Source: Acrasis kona
Lineage: Eukaryota; Heterolobosea; Eutetramitea; Acrasida; Acrasidae
Direction: 5' to 3'
DNA length: 23,455 nucleotides
Assembly: GCA_026419775.2 (NCBI GenBank)
Contig: JAOPGA020000958.1
Coordinates: forward strand, 1-23,455
Shown in pieces: positions 8,935-17,122 of this stretch. The notes under the pieces were generated by a model. That model searched no databases. It saw only the letters and a list, made by a program, of their open reading frames with translations, and was not told where the DNA came from. How positions within the stretch are numbered: position 1 is the stretch's first letter; every line of letters begins with the position of its first letter. The position numbers were made by a program, and so were the translations under genes.

Positions 8935-9675
8935 ATGAACAGCATCGTGCAAGGACCAGTGACGCTACCATCAATATCGACTCTGCTGAGTGGTTTGTCT
9001 CAATACGACCTCAACTACCAATACAATCAGACACCTTCGCCATCATTAGACCATCGGGGGTTTAGGAGCTACAACTACGACTCTTCAACACCATCACCCT
9101 GTACTTTATCTCCATGCACCCCAACACAATCCCCACTGACGCCAATAAAAACAGAATGCACAACAAACTCTCATAAGAGGACTTGGTCTTCTTGCGAACT
9201 AAGCCTAGGAGACTCCACACCAAAAGATGTAAAGAGGACCAAGTGGGAAAACGTCAGTTTTGACAACTGCGGAAAACAAGAGCGCACTAAAACAAAAAGT
9301 TATGGCGTCGGCTGCACAACTTCCTTTCAGATTGCTCCCACACCTTCCCCCTTAAGCGATACAGAGTGCAGCACTCCAGACAAGGATAAAATCTACTTTT
9401 GTTCCGTAGAGAATTGTACAAAGTACTTTTCGAGAAGATCAGATTTGCAGACACATGAGCGGACGCATACGGGTGAACGGCCATACTTTTGCACTAAATG
9501 TGATAAAAAATTCACAACGTGTAGCAACCTAAGGCGGCACCAACGTGTTCATACTGGAGAGAGACCATATGTATGTCAAGTAGGAGACTGCTCAAAATCA
9601 TTCAGTCAATTATCACATCTAAAAAGGCACTCAACGACGCACGAGAAGAAAAAATGCCCACAAATTAAACTGTAA
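8935..9675 (+). CDS. C2H2 zinc-finger transcription factor with three fingers
   Basis: The protein has 246 aa in a single exon. Its N-terminal half is rich in S/T-P motifs ([19 protein letters not shown]), which are likely phosphorylation targets. Three classical fingers occupy about residues 156-238: finger 1 C-x4-C (CSVENC), finger 2 C-x2-C (CTKC) and finger 3 C-x4-C (CQVGDC). All have H-x3-H and are joined by the canonical TGERPY linkers, so it should bind DNA. Helix positions -1, 2, 3, 6 read RSDT, TSNR and QSHR. From the usual recognition code I infer a site near 5'-GGA-GAN-NCG-3'. A long upstream region of about 1 kb suggests more elaborate control than its neighbours have. The target genes are unknown. 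Confidence 0.9.
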   Translation: MNSIVQGPVTLPSISTLLSGLSQYDLNYQYNQTPSPSLDHRGFRSYNYDSSTPSPCTLSPCTPTQSPLTPIKTECTTNSHKRTWSSCELSLGDSTPKDVKRTKWENVSFDNCGKQERTKTKSYGVGCTTSFQIAPTPSPLSDTECSTPDKDKIYFCSVENCTKYFSRRSDLQTHERTHTGERPYFCTKCDKKFTTCSNLRRHQRVHTGERPYVCQVGDCSKSFSQLSHLKRHSTTHEKKKCPQIKL

Positions 9676-9814
9676 ATTATCTAAATTTTATTCAATTATT
9701 TGTCATCTTTTATATTCCATAAATGTGTGTTGAATGCGCTTTAAGACCTTCCATGCGCGACGAGCAAACCACTTTTCTTGGTTGACTTAGAACATTACAA
9801 ATTTTTTTGAGAAC

Positions 9815-11432
9815 ATGTTGAATGCCTTTTCTGTAGTTCTCATCGCTCTGGCGTGTGTGTTTCCCATATTCGCCATAGTGGCTTCTCTCATATTTTTGAA
9901 TTATTATGGAAGCCCGGACGACTCTATGAGAGCTTTTCTGCCAAGAGCGGTTGTGATGGCAGCATTTTCAATGGCACTGCTATCAGTTTTTTTATTACCG
10001 TTGGATATAGCTAATGCAAGACTTGGTGCAGGAATGCTGTTTGGACTAGGAATACTTTGGCAGGTAATTTTTATAAATTTTCAAAAGTACCCACGATTTA
10101 TTTAGATATTTTACACCACTGTCTGCATATTTGTCGTAGTATTAATACCTTTTGCTATGTTTTATTACGAGGCTGAGGATCCAGACAAAGGGTTAGTTTG
10201 TTCTCAAACAGAAATGACTTAATTTATCAGATCGAAACATCAATTAAAAAGTGCTGCTAAATGGACTTCGATATCTTTAGCTGTTGTGGTGGTCGTAGTT
10301 GTAGCATCTTACTGGGTACTAGGTACTGCAAGTGTTCCCTACATTGACTATCAAAGTGCTCACTATACATTAGACATTGATAGAGCTAGAGCCGGAGGAG
10401 AAGCATGTAGTACTGTAAGTTTAAATCCAAACAACCACTTTAAATTTGTAGTGCTTCATGGATAAGAGTGCTCATTTGGATATTTTTGTCACCATATTTG
10501 TTTACATCATTGGGATAGTTGCAGCTTTTGGATATACCATTTTCATAGTTTGTGGAGGATTTGGATTGTCTGCAACACCAGTGGCTTTAATAATGTCCTT
10601 CGTTAGAAGACCGACTAGATTGCGCGCAAACGAATTTTTGGACGCAAAAGCTATCATCACAAAGAGATCAGAACGACTTTTAGAAGTTGGTAAAAAGTTA
10701 ATGGATGCACAGGAGAGTGGTGCGTCGAGGAGCGAGGACAGAAAAACATACAAGGAATTTCAGCAGGCTACCTATACATTGGAGAATGATTGGAAAACTG
10801 TACACATGAGCTTTTTTGACGGAGGAGGTAGTATTATCCTTCATTCGTTGAAATTGATAGTTGGAATCGTTTGTGGATTGTTGTCATTACTGTGGATTTT
10901 ACACATCTTTTTGTATATGGTGGTGCCTCCACCTTATGGACCACTAAACCCTTTTTTGAACAAGGTGTTTACTCTCTTAGATAGATTATCTGGAGATTTT
11001 CCAATGTTTGGTGCTTTGTTCTATTTGGTAATGACATTTTATTTGCTAATTTGTGTACTTAGTGGCACTGCATTACTAGCAAATGCTGTACCTTTTATTT
11101 CTGTTCATCCCCTGGTATATAGAGACACCATGATGAGTTCAATACTATTTAATGTTGGTTTATTCTTGTTCGCTTCTGTGTCTGTGAATCAATTTGCAGT
11201 CGAAGCTTTTGCAGGATATGCAAGAAGCACTGCCCTAAACTCAATGTTTGGTTCATTAATCAGGCATCTTAGAGGAATATATTGGATATTCTTCCTTGCA
11301 ACATACTTGTTTCTTGCTTTTGCATTCATTGGAATACCTATTACAGCCATATTTTGGAAGAGAAGAAGGAATGACTTTGACAAACTACTGGAGTCAGGAC
11401 GGTTGGACTTTGACAATATGACACACGAATAA
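9815..11432 (+). CDS. LIMR-family (LMBR1-like) multispan membrane protein, 499 aa, four exons
   Basis: Exons are 9815-10063, 10106-10191, 10231-10414 and 10452-11432. The introns are 42, 39 and 37 nt, all GT-AG. The joined protein has about nine hydrophobic segments. It follows the plant-type LIMR proteins closely in order: LNYYGSPDDSMRAFLPR after TM1, IPFAMFYYEAEDPDKG after TM3, FGLSATPVALIMSFVRRPTR near 210-229, a charged cytosolic helical loop at about 230-290, PPYGPLNPFLNKVF, FISVHP, then LFNVGLFLFASVSVNQF and a C-terminal WKRRRN. The family includes LMBD1, a lysosomal cobalamin-export partner, and limb-region/lipocalin-receptor proteins. The substrate here is unknown and an endolysosomal or plasma membrane site is inferred. 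The stop codon TAA (11430-11432) lies inside AATAAA (11428-11433). Confidence 0.92.
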
Positions 11433-11501
11433 AATACAATAAACATTAATTTTACCGCGACTTTCAGTTGTTCAAAGTCAGTTACAAAATTCAGTTTCAA
11501 A

Positions 11502-12592
11502 ATGGGTTCTTTCCTTGCTAAACAAGAGGGGCAAGATGAACTCTGTGCACTTAGAAAAGAGAACGAGAGGCTTATCAAGCAAAACTTGGAACTCAAACAA
11601 AACAACAAACGCAGAAGGAGTAATGAATCTCAAGATTCTCCCCCAAGCAAAGTAAACTCATTCACAAAGTAATCTTCTAATTATTAGGTACCTCGAACAG
11701 AAGATTTAGATAACACGACAGCTTACTTTAATGATAACAACTCGAACGAGAAATTGTGTATCTGTTTCAGTGGATTCAAAAATAACACGAACACATACAA
11801 TAAAGCAGTAAAAAATGAGCTCATCGATATCATATCACAAATACCGAACGTGTCGGTTCCGGCAGAGACCGGAGATAGAGACCTCCTTGACGACAAAATA
11901 ACTCACGTGGTTGTGACGCCAAATGCTAGGACCATGGTTTGTTTTTGGATTCTCTTTGATGGTATTAATGATTTATAGAAGGTTTTACAAGGCGTCATTA
12001 AGGGCAAATGGATTATGTCCACAAAATGGTTTGTCTTTTACTACTAACCACTCGAGTAACAATAATAGGGTCACACACAAAAGTAGCAACCCCGAGTCGA
12101 CAGACTACTCCCCGTTCGGGTTCCGTAGGACTGAAAATCCTCTTGAAGGAAAAAAGATCTACCTAAGTAAAAGTTTTTTGGAACGATACCAGAGGACCTC
12201 AATAACTTTAAGGTACGTGATTGAGATTTTTTAATTAATTAACGTCTCGAAAGACATTTCGAATTATTAACAGAGTGCGCACAAGCAGAGAGAACTCTGG
12301 ATATCAACGAAGCAGATTTCTGCTTAGTCTCACAATCTAACGGTGTGTACACCGTTCCCTTTAAATCACCAAGTCGGCGTTACTCTAGTTCTGCTGTACC
12401 ATCATCTTCGCAGACTAACAATGTTGTTCTTACCGAGAGGCAAGCAGTCTTACAGGACCATCCGAGCGTGTTTGTGGCTGACTGGACAGAATTCATAGAT
12501 ATTATATTCCCTCCGTAAGACTTCTTTTTAAGTTACCGCTGACGTTTTATAGATATTATGAAACATATTTGAAGAGGATAGAAGACAAATAA
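11502..12592 (+). CDS. Tandem BRCT-domain protein, 297 aa, six exons
   Basis: Exons are 11502-11651, 11688-11936, 11979-12028, 12069-12212, 12254-12514 and 12553-12592. The introns are 36, 42, 40, 41 and 38 nt, and every junction keeps the frame. Residues 12-50 form a charged coiled-coil/leucine-heptad stretch (ALRKENERLIKQNLEL) ending in KRRR, a possible nuclear signal. The first BRCT is at about 72-160: CICFSGF strand, THVVV, then GKWIMSTKW with the hallmark Trp144. The second is at about 172-290: GKKIYLSKSF, a helix with HFELLTECAQ, ADFCLVSQS, then VFVADWTEFI. Tandem BRCTs of this kind read phosphoserine peptides in DNA-damage and chromatin signalling; the partner here is unknown. A shorter reading stops at 12518 if the last intron is retained. 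The stop lies within AATAAA (12588-12593). The MGSFL start could also permit N-myristoylation, but that would be odd for a nuclear protein. Confidence 0.82.
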
Positions 12593-12769
12593 AAAATCTT
12601 TTCAACCAAACTCTCTTCAACTATCTTTTTGTAAAATCTTTTACAACGTAAACAACAAACATAGGATGGGTCAGTGTAGATTTTACCGTTATTGTAAATG
12701 ACAACAAAAATCGTTTTAGAGAAAATTTACGAAGTCGAATGAAGGAATAAATGTATACCTAAAGGTTAA

Positions 12770-13459
12770 TCAAGACAGAAGTTCGTTTATTGTTATTTTT
12801 GTTCGCGTTTTTTTTACTTTCTTATCATCCCTTGTCTCATCACCTGCGCTAAATATTTGTTCCGCATTTGGAAACGGAACTATAGGAGGAGGTGATGATG
12901 TTGTAGGGGTCTCGAAACATGGCGAATCATTAACATTTAATTCGGAAGAAGCACTGGGCGACACTATAGTAGAGGGTAGAGGAGGAGAGTACATGATTGA
13001 CGTCTCATCATCCTTGTGGATGGTTACCATCTGCTTCTTTTTGTGTGTCCGAGGACCCGTCGGCTTCCGCGAATGCAAACTCCATTGCATTATCGTTGGT
13101 ACGCCCTCATCACTTTTGAGTGTCATGGGGGAAGCGTCGTTACCAACAGTGTTAACTTTCCAGTGCGTCACAAGACCAGTAGACTTTTCACCGTAAGTCT
13201 TCACAGTCATTTCGTCATCTTCCGTCTTCGATAAATCTCCACCAGGTTTATTTGAATCCCCAACACCCTTTCGTTTTCCATACTTAGACGATGCTTGTAG
13301 GTCCGTTTCATTTGTGAAAGTCCAAGTATTGTTAACTATCGATGGGGTGACGGGTGACGCCAAAATGCCAACCTGATTTATTGAAGTCGACAAATCATCG
13401 TTTTTGCTTTCTTTACCCCCTGGATCGTCCACCTCGTCGTCCCCTCTTTTGCGCTTCAT
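12770..13459 (-). CDS. Basic, Ser/Thr/Pro-rich protein of unknown function, probably nuclear
   Basis: The protein has 229 aa in a single exon, starting MKRKRGDDEVDDPGG. It has no recognisable fold. Basic clusters (MKRKR at the start, KYGKRKG near 60, THKKKQ near 138, KKVKKTRTKI near the C-terminus) alternate with acidic and S/T-P stretches (SPVTPS, MYSPPLPST, TTSSPPPIVPFP), the composition of a disordered, phospho-regulated nuclear protein. It is convergent with the BRCT gene (177 bp apart). Its 612-bp upstream region, shared with the first 2OG oxygenase gene, contains a cluster of palindromes. On the minus strand AATAAA occurs about 15 bases before the stop codon and may be the poly(A) signal. 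I do not recognise an ortholog. Confidence 0.65.
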   Translation of the reverse strand: MKRKRGDDEVDDPGGKESKNDDLSTSINQVGILASPVTPSIVNNTWTFTNETDLQASSKYGKRKGVGDSNKPGGDLSKTEDDEMTVKTYGEKSTGLVTHWKVNTVGNDASPMTLKSDEGVPTIMQWSLHSRKPTGPRTHKKKQMVTIHKDDETSIMYSPPLPSTIVSPSASSELNVNDSPCFETPTTSSPPPIVPFPNAEQIFSAGDETRDDKKVKKTRTKITINELLS

Positions 13460-14071
13460 ATATTGTGCGCACCTTGGGTGTGTGTTCTCTTAGTAAAAAT
13501 CTTGATTGTTAACAGCTTATAGTAAAAATTTACTATTCGGGGACGGACAGATTATAATCTGTTTAGTGATGACCAAAAGTAAGTATTCTATTCATAGAAC
13601 CAATGTTACATACAGTCAAATTATCCAAAGGACGTTTGAAACTTAAAATTTATTTTCATTACATACAACAGGGCGAATCAAGTCGTGTGATAAGTGTCAA
13701 AAGACAGTAAACTACATTATGGTTGTAAAAGAGCTAAAGAAGTATCACCATATTAGCTAAATAGGTAATAATTTTTTTGGTTAGTACATTTCTAGCTTTT
13801 GTGGTAAGATTCATTGATTCATTATAACAACGAAGTGTAGGTGAGGGGTGAGCAGCGACAGTATGCCTTACTTGTCCATTTTATTAATTACAAATGTGAA
13901 GATTGAACTCACACACTATAGCATTGACAAAGCATAAAAAAACAAACAGTGGATTTTCCATTGTAAAATTGTGTTCACTTGTGAATACAAGTTCTCATTG
14001 AGTTCGACGGAACCAAGTTTTCCGGTTGGACATAAAAGAGTTTAAACAAGATCGAAGAACATAATATTAAA
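13460..14071. promoter_or_regulatory. Divergent promoter region of the orphan and 2OG oxygenase genes
   Basis: It contains two direct copies of TAGTAAAAAT (13491-13500, 13520-13529). The second forms the inverted repeat TAGTAAA-AA-TTTACTA (13520-13535). A perfect 16-bp palindrome, ACAGATTATAATCTGT, is at 13547-13562, TTCACTTGTGAA at 13974-13985, and a TATA-like CATAAAAG at 14031-14038, about 35 bp before the 2OG start codon. A tiny spliced ORF (13569-13578 joined to 13616-13710) is possible; otherwise no gene is seen. Confidence 0.45.
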
Positions 14072-15325
14072 ATGAGCCAACCATTCAACTTTAAAAATCT
14101 TCTAATCTGTTTTGAAACTCAGATTAGCGAGCAAGATGCGGCGGAGTACAGATACATTACTTCCAACTTCTTCGGCCGAGTCGAATTTGATTTTGAAAAC
14201 ACAGAAAAACACGCAAGAGAAGCATCTCTCGTTTTTATTTGCGGAGACATTCAAGAAATTTTAAAACACAAAGCCATTCAGACGAACATTGAAAAGATTC
14301 GAATTATAGGGCAGTTGTCTCATAATTTTGATTCGACTTCACACAAGTCGGTATCAAATGGACAAATTCCAATCAACATTCACGGCGTTGGATTATACTA
14401 TCGAAAATACTTCGATGGCGACGATTCTGATTATTTCGAACAAATCAAAAACGCACATCAATTCCAACTGCTCACTGAATCCACAAAAGCAGATGTTTCC
14501 CTCCGAAAAGGAATTTACTTGTCTAAAGTAGACAAGGACGAAAGTAATGATGCCATTCACTTTCATTTACTTCGTTGTTCTACCAATTTACACGGTCCTA
14601 CAGATTGCTTTAGGAGCATTGATGACAAGGTTGTAAATGCTGTCAACGAAGGAGCGACACCATTTTTCAACCACCCAGCAAAGTTGAATCATGTTTTGGC
14701 TCAAATTTATGACAACTCCACAACTATTAATGGAGTCAAGTCGAAAGAGAAGAAGGCCACCATCAAGAGACACTCTGATAAAACAAAAGATATGCCTGAT
14801 AATGGATTGATTGCATTCACAACCTTCTACCAAAAGAAATTAATTCCTAATAGCGAAATGAATAGCAATAAAAGTGAAAACCATAGTCCTTTTGATTTGT
14901 TGTACAAAAATACTACTAGTGTTCTTACTAAATTACGTTTTGTGTTGAAAGGATCTGTTCAAGAAAGAGCGGGATTGGTAGAAAAGTTTGACTTGTTGCT
15001 CTATCCCAACTCTGTATTTATCATTCCACTCTACACTAACCGTATCTATACACATGAAATTGTTCCCTCCAGCCTACCTGTTGATATCATACCGACACGA
15101 TTGGGATATGTGATTCGTTGTTCCAACACAGAAGCTATATTTAAAGATCAAAAGACTTTTTTGAAGCAAGAAGCAAGTTTGGTTGAGTTGAGAAAACCAA
15201 CACCACAAGACCTAGAAGAACTGAGATGCAAGTATAGAGAAGAAAATATATATCATCGTGTTGTCGAGTATGGAAATGTTCACTTTAGTATGAATGATGG
15301 TGACTACCAACAGCCAATTCTGTAA
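14072..15325 (+). CDS. 2-oxoglutarate/Fe(II)-dependent oxygenase-like protein, 417 aa
   Basis: This single-exon gene has the elements of a double-stranded beta-helix oxygenase in its C-terminal half. An HxD iron ligand pair is at H234-S-D236 (KRHSDKTKDMPDNGLIAF). A distal His is at H328 (TNRIYTHEIVPS). Arginines at R343 and R349 (TRLGYVIRCS) are candidates for the 2OG carboxylate. The strand NSVFIIPL precedes the distal His. I believe similar proteins with the HSDKTKDMP block exist in other protists, fungi and bacteria, but the substrate is unknown. Residues 1-200 form a separate, unrecognised N-terminal domain. The convergent neighbour shows the same H-x-D / H / R layout, and their stops are 19 bp apart. 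There is no signal peptide or membrane segment, so a cytosolic or nuclear place is likely. Confidence 0.75.
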   Translation: MSQPFNFKNLLICFETQISEQDAAEYRYITSNFFGRVEFDFENTEKHAREASLVFICGDIQEILKHKAIQTNIEKIRIIGQLSHNFDSTSHKSVSNGQIPINIHGVGLYYRKYFDGDDSDYFEQIKNAHQFQLLTESTKADVSLRKGIYLSKVDKDESNDAIHFHLLRCSTNLHGPTDCFRSIDDKVVNAVNEGATPFFNHPAKLNHVLAQIYDNSTTINGVKSKEKKATIKRHSDKTKDMPDNGLIAFTTFYQKKLIPNSEMNSNKSENHSPFDLLYKNTTSVLTKLRFVLKGSVQERAGLVEKFDLLLYPNSVFIIPLYTNRIYTHEIVPSSLPVDIIPTRLGYVIRCSNTEAIFKDQKTFLKQEASLVELRKPTPQDLEELRCKYREENIYHRVVEYGNVHFSMNDGDYQQPIL

Positions 15326-15344
15326 ACATGTAAAAACAAATAAT

Positions 15345-16070
15345 TTAATGAATGCTTAGAGTGTAATTTATTTCTGGATATTGATATCCTACATTTTTGT
15401 TCTCAAGGCTCTTGTGATTATAAAACTGTCTCTTCTCGCTCTCGCTTGCTGTCTTCAACACTTGGTCATTTGAAACAAAGTGAGGAGTGTCATCCTTGTA
15501 TCTAATGTAAGTTTTTGAAGTTCTCAAAGTCAATCCCAACCATCTACTTTTTGTTGCTTTGTTTTCAGAAACGATTTTGTGTATGTGACTGTTGTTGTCT
15601 TGAGTGCTGAAAAGAACGAAAGAATTGTGATGCAACGAAAACTCAGTAAATTCTTTGGTCTCCTTGTTTTGAACTTGGAGTACTCTCGGATGCTGCTCGT
15701 TTGGATCCTCGTAGCAAGAATATAAACAAATGAATGTGTCTTCTTTTAAATCAAGAGCCAAGTCAGTGTGGAACCCCATCTTGAAGTACTCGCTAGTGTA
15801 AATTTCAACCATCGCATTGTTAAATTCAATTGATTCTTTCATGTTACAAGCTTTTTTAATGTTTTTTATGATTCTGTGGTGAATTTCTTTAAAGTACTGA
15901 GATTTCAACTTGAAAGCGGTTGTTGTTCTTATTATTGGAATTGTATCCTCACTTGGTTCTACGATGATGGCGCACGATCTACTCTCCGAAAATGTTTCGA
16001 AATTTGTCGCATTCGCCAGGGATGAGAATATATTTTCGTCCACTTCATCTAGACTGTACTTTATGAACAT
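15345..16070 (-). CDS. 2-oxoglutarate/Fe(II)-dependent oxygenase-like protein, 241 aa
   Basis: This single-exon protein is close to a minimal double-stranded beta-helix oxygenase. H101-T-D103 (GFHTDLALDL) supplies the HxD iron ligands, H164 (SHIHKIVSEN) the distal His, and R176 or R183 (SRWLGLTLRTSK) the 2OG-binding Arg. The strands FICLYSCYEDP and HHNSFVLFSTQ fit the core. The segment HIHKI...RWLGLTLR lines up with THEI...TRLGYVIR of the neighbouring gene, so the two look like diverged paralogs. The ATG at 16070 is preceded in frame by TAG, which fixes the start. An 8-bp-arm inverted repeat lies 19 bp upstream. The substrate is unknown (nucleic acid, protein or small molecule cannot be told). 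Confidence 0.78.
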   Translation of the reverse strand: MFIKYSLDEVDENIFSSLANATNFETFSESRSCAIIVEPSEDTIPIIRTTTAFKLKSQYFKEIHHRIIKNIKKACNMKESIEFNNAMVEIYTSEYFKMGFHTDLALDLKEDTFICLYSCYEDPNEQHPRVLQVQNKETKEFTEFSLHHNSFVLFSTQDNNSHIHKIVSENKATKSRWLGLTLRTSKTYIRYKDDTPHFVSNDQVLKTASESEKRQFYNHKSLENKNVGYQYPEINYTLSIH

Positions 16071-16088
16071 CTACCTTTTGATTTTTGT

Positions 16089-16109
16089 ACAAGTTCAAAA
16101 CGAACTTGT
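16089..16109 (-). promoter_or_regulatory. Inverted repeat in the 5' region of the second 2OG oxygenase
   Basis: ACAAGTTC-AAAAC-GAACTTGT has perfect 8-bp arms and a 5-nt centre, and lies 19 bp upstream of the minus-strand start codon. It could be a dimeric factor site in DNA or a hairpin in the 5' UTR. A second palindrome, CAATTATAATTG, is at 16192-16203. Confidence 0.35.
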
Positions 16110-16254
16110 TCGATATCATGGAACACAAATTGACAATTACAATTTTTGCAAGACGTTACAATTGGCCTCGTTAAACTGAGATACTCCACTCCAATTATAA
16201 TTGTTTGTGAATTAAACATTTGTTGGCAGACCGTCTTTATTTACTATGCTACAT

Positions 16255-16898
16255 TTACAACCTGCTTGTTTTTCTTTGATTTAAAATCTCATTGTAGGAA
16301 ACTGCAGCACGTAATATAACCTCTTTAGCCGCAGATGGTCCTTTAAATCCAATCACTTCGGTGAGTTTGTTCTCACCCTTCTTGTAATCTTCGAAAAATC
16401 TAAAATGTTTAGTGGAAGTAATAATACAGGACTTGCATTTTCAACTCCACCAGATTATGTTTAGGAATTTGGTCAATGTGGCTATAATGTCTAAAATGTG
16501 GGTCATCCGCGTGGACGCAAATTATTTTATCATCTACCTCTCCCTGGTCTAAAATTTAGGTTTTACCAGTTTCAACAGCATTTACCCAACATCAACAGAA
16601 CTCCAATCGGTCGTACTCGTAATACACTCAAAGGTGCCACTTCCTCTTGCATTAGCACTAATGCATCAAGTGGGTCATTGTCTTGACCATATGTACGTGG
16701 TATAAATCCGTAGTTGGCTGGATAGGAAAGTGGTGAGGACAAGATTCTGTCCACCCTGAGCAGTCCAGTTTTCTTGTCAAGTTCATATTTCACTTTGCAT
16801 GATTTTGGGATCTCAATCACACAATTAATAAGGTCTGGTGCATTATCACCAATTGATATGTCGTGCCAAGGATGAACAACTGAAGGGATTGCGTTCAT
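16255..16898 (-). CDS. PPA: Soluble inorganic pyrophosphatase (family I, plant/bacterial type), three exons
   Basis: It hydrolyses pyrophosphate to two phosphates and so pulls biosynthetic reactions forward; Mg2+ is the expected cofactor. Exons on the minus strand are 16898-16586, 16548-16437 and 16399-16255, giving 189 aa. The family I signature D-N-D-P-L-D-A is present, preceded by [16 protein letters not shown] and [11 protein letters not shown] and followed by [21 protein letters not shown] and [12 protein letters not shown]. The whole protein matches the short plant/bacterial class rather than the larger yeast/animal class. The first intron (16549-16585) is GT-AG. The second (16400-16436) must start GCAAGT, because only that donor keeps the frame into FFEDYKK; the GT two codons away does not. 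The minus-strand AATAAA lies about 15 bases after the stop. It has no targeting peptide, so it is probably cytosolic. Confidence 0.93.
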
Positions 16899-17122
16899 TA
16901 AACAAAGACAACCATGTATTACAAGCTTTAAACTAAACGCACTTTACAATTTCAGTTTCCACCTCTTTTAATGTTCATTAGGTATTGTTTTTCTAGAGTT
17001 TCAAAACCTTTCAAGATCCATGGCATGGATTCCCATTGTCCTTCAAACCAAATCTAAATCAACGTCATCAGTATTTTTGTAATATCGGCCAACCTCCTCA
17101 TTACTCGTTGCAAACATACAAG
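16899..17122. promoter_or_regulatory. Bidirectional promoter between pyrophosphatase and succinyl-CoA ligase genes
   Basis: This is a 224-bp spacer between two divergent metabolic genes. It holds a small inverted repeat, ATCCAT-GGC-ATGGAT, near 17014-17030, and no clear TATA box. Co-expression of the two is an inference. Confidence 0.4.

Noticed and set aside
12274-12339. Alternative acceptor after ATTAACAG in the BRCT gene
   Set aside because: It leads to a stop after about 22 codons and loses the second BRCT; the earlier acceptor at 12253 keeps the frame and the domain.
12631-12644. GTAAAATCTTTTAC as a terminator hairpin
   Set aside because: Six AT-rich pairs with a 2-nt centre cannot form a meaningful RNA hairpin, and the eukaryotic context does not need one.
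17036-17122. N-terminal extension of succinyl-CoA ligase
   Set aside because: No ATG in the extension; the ATG at 17123 starts a proper mitochondrial presequence.
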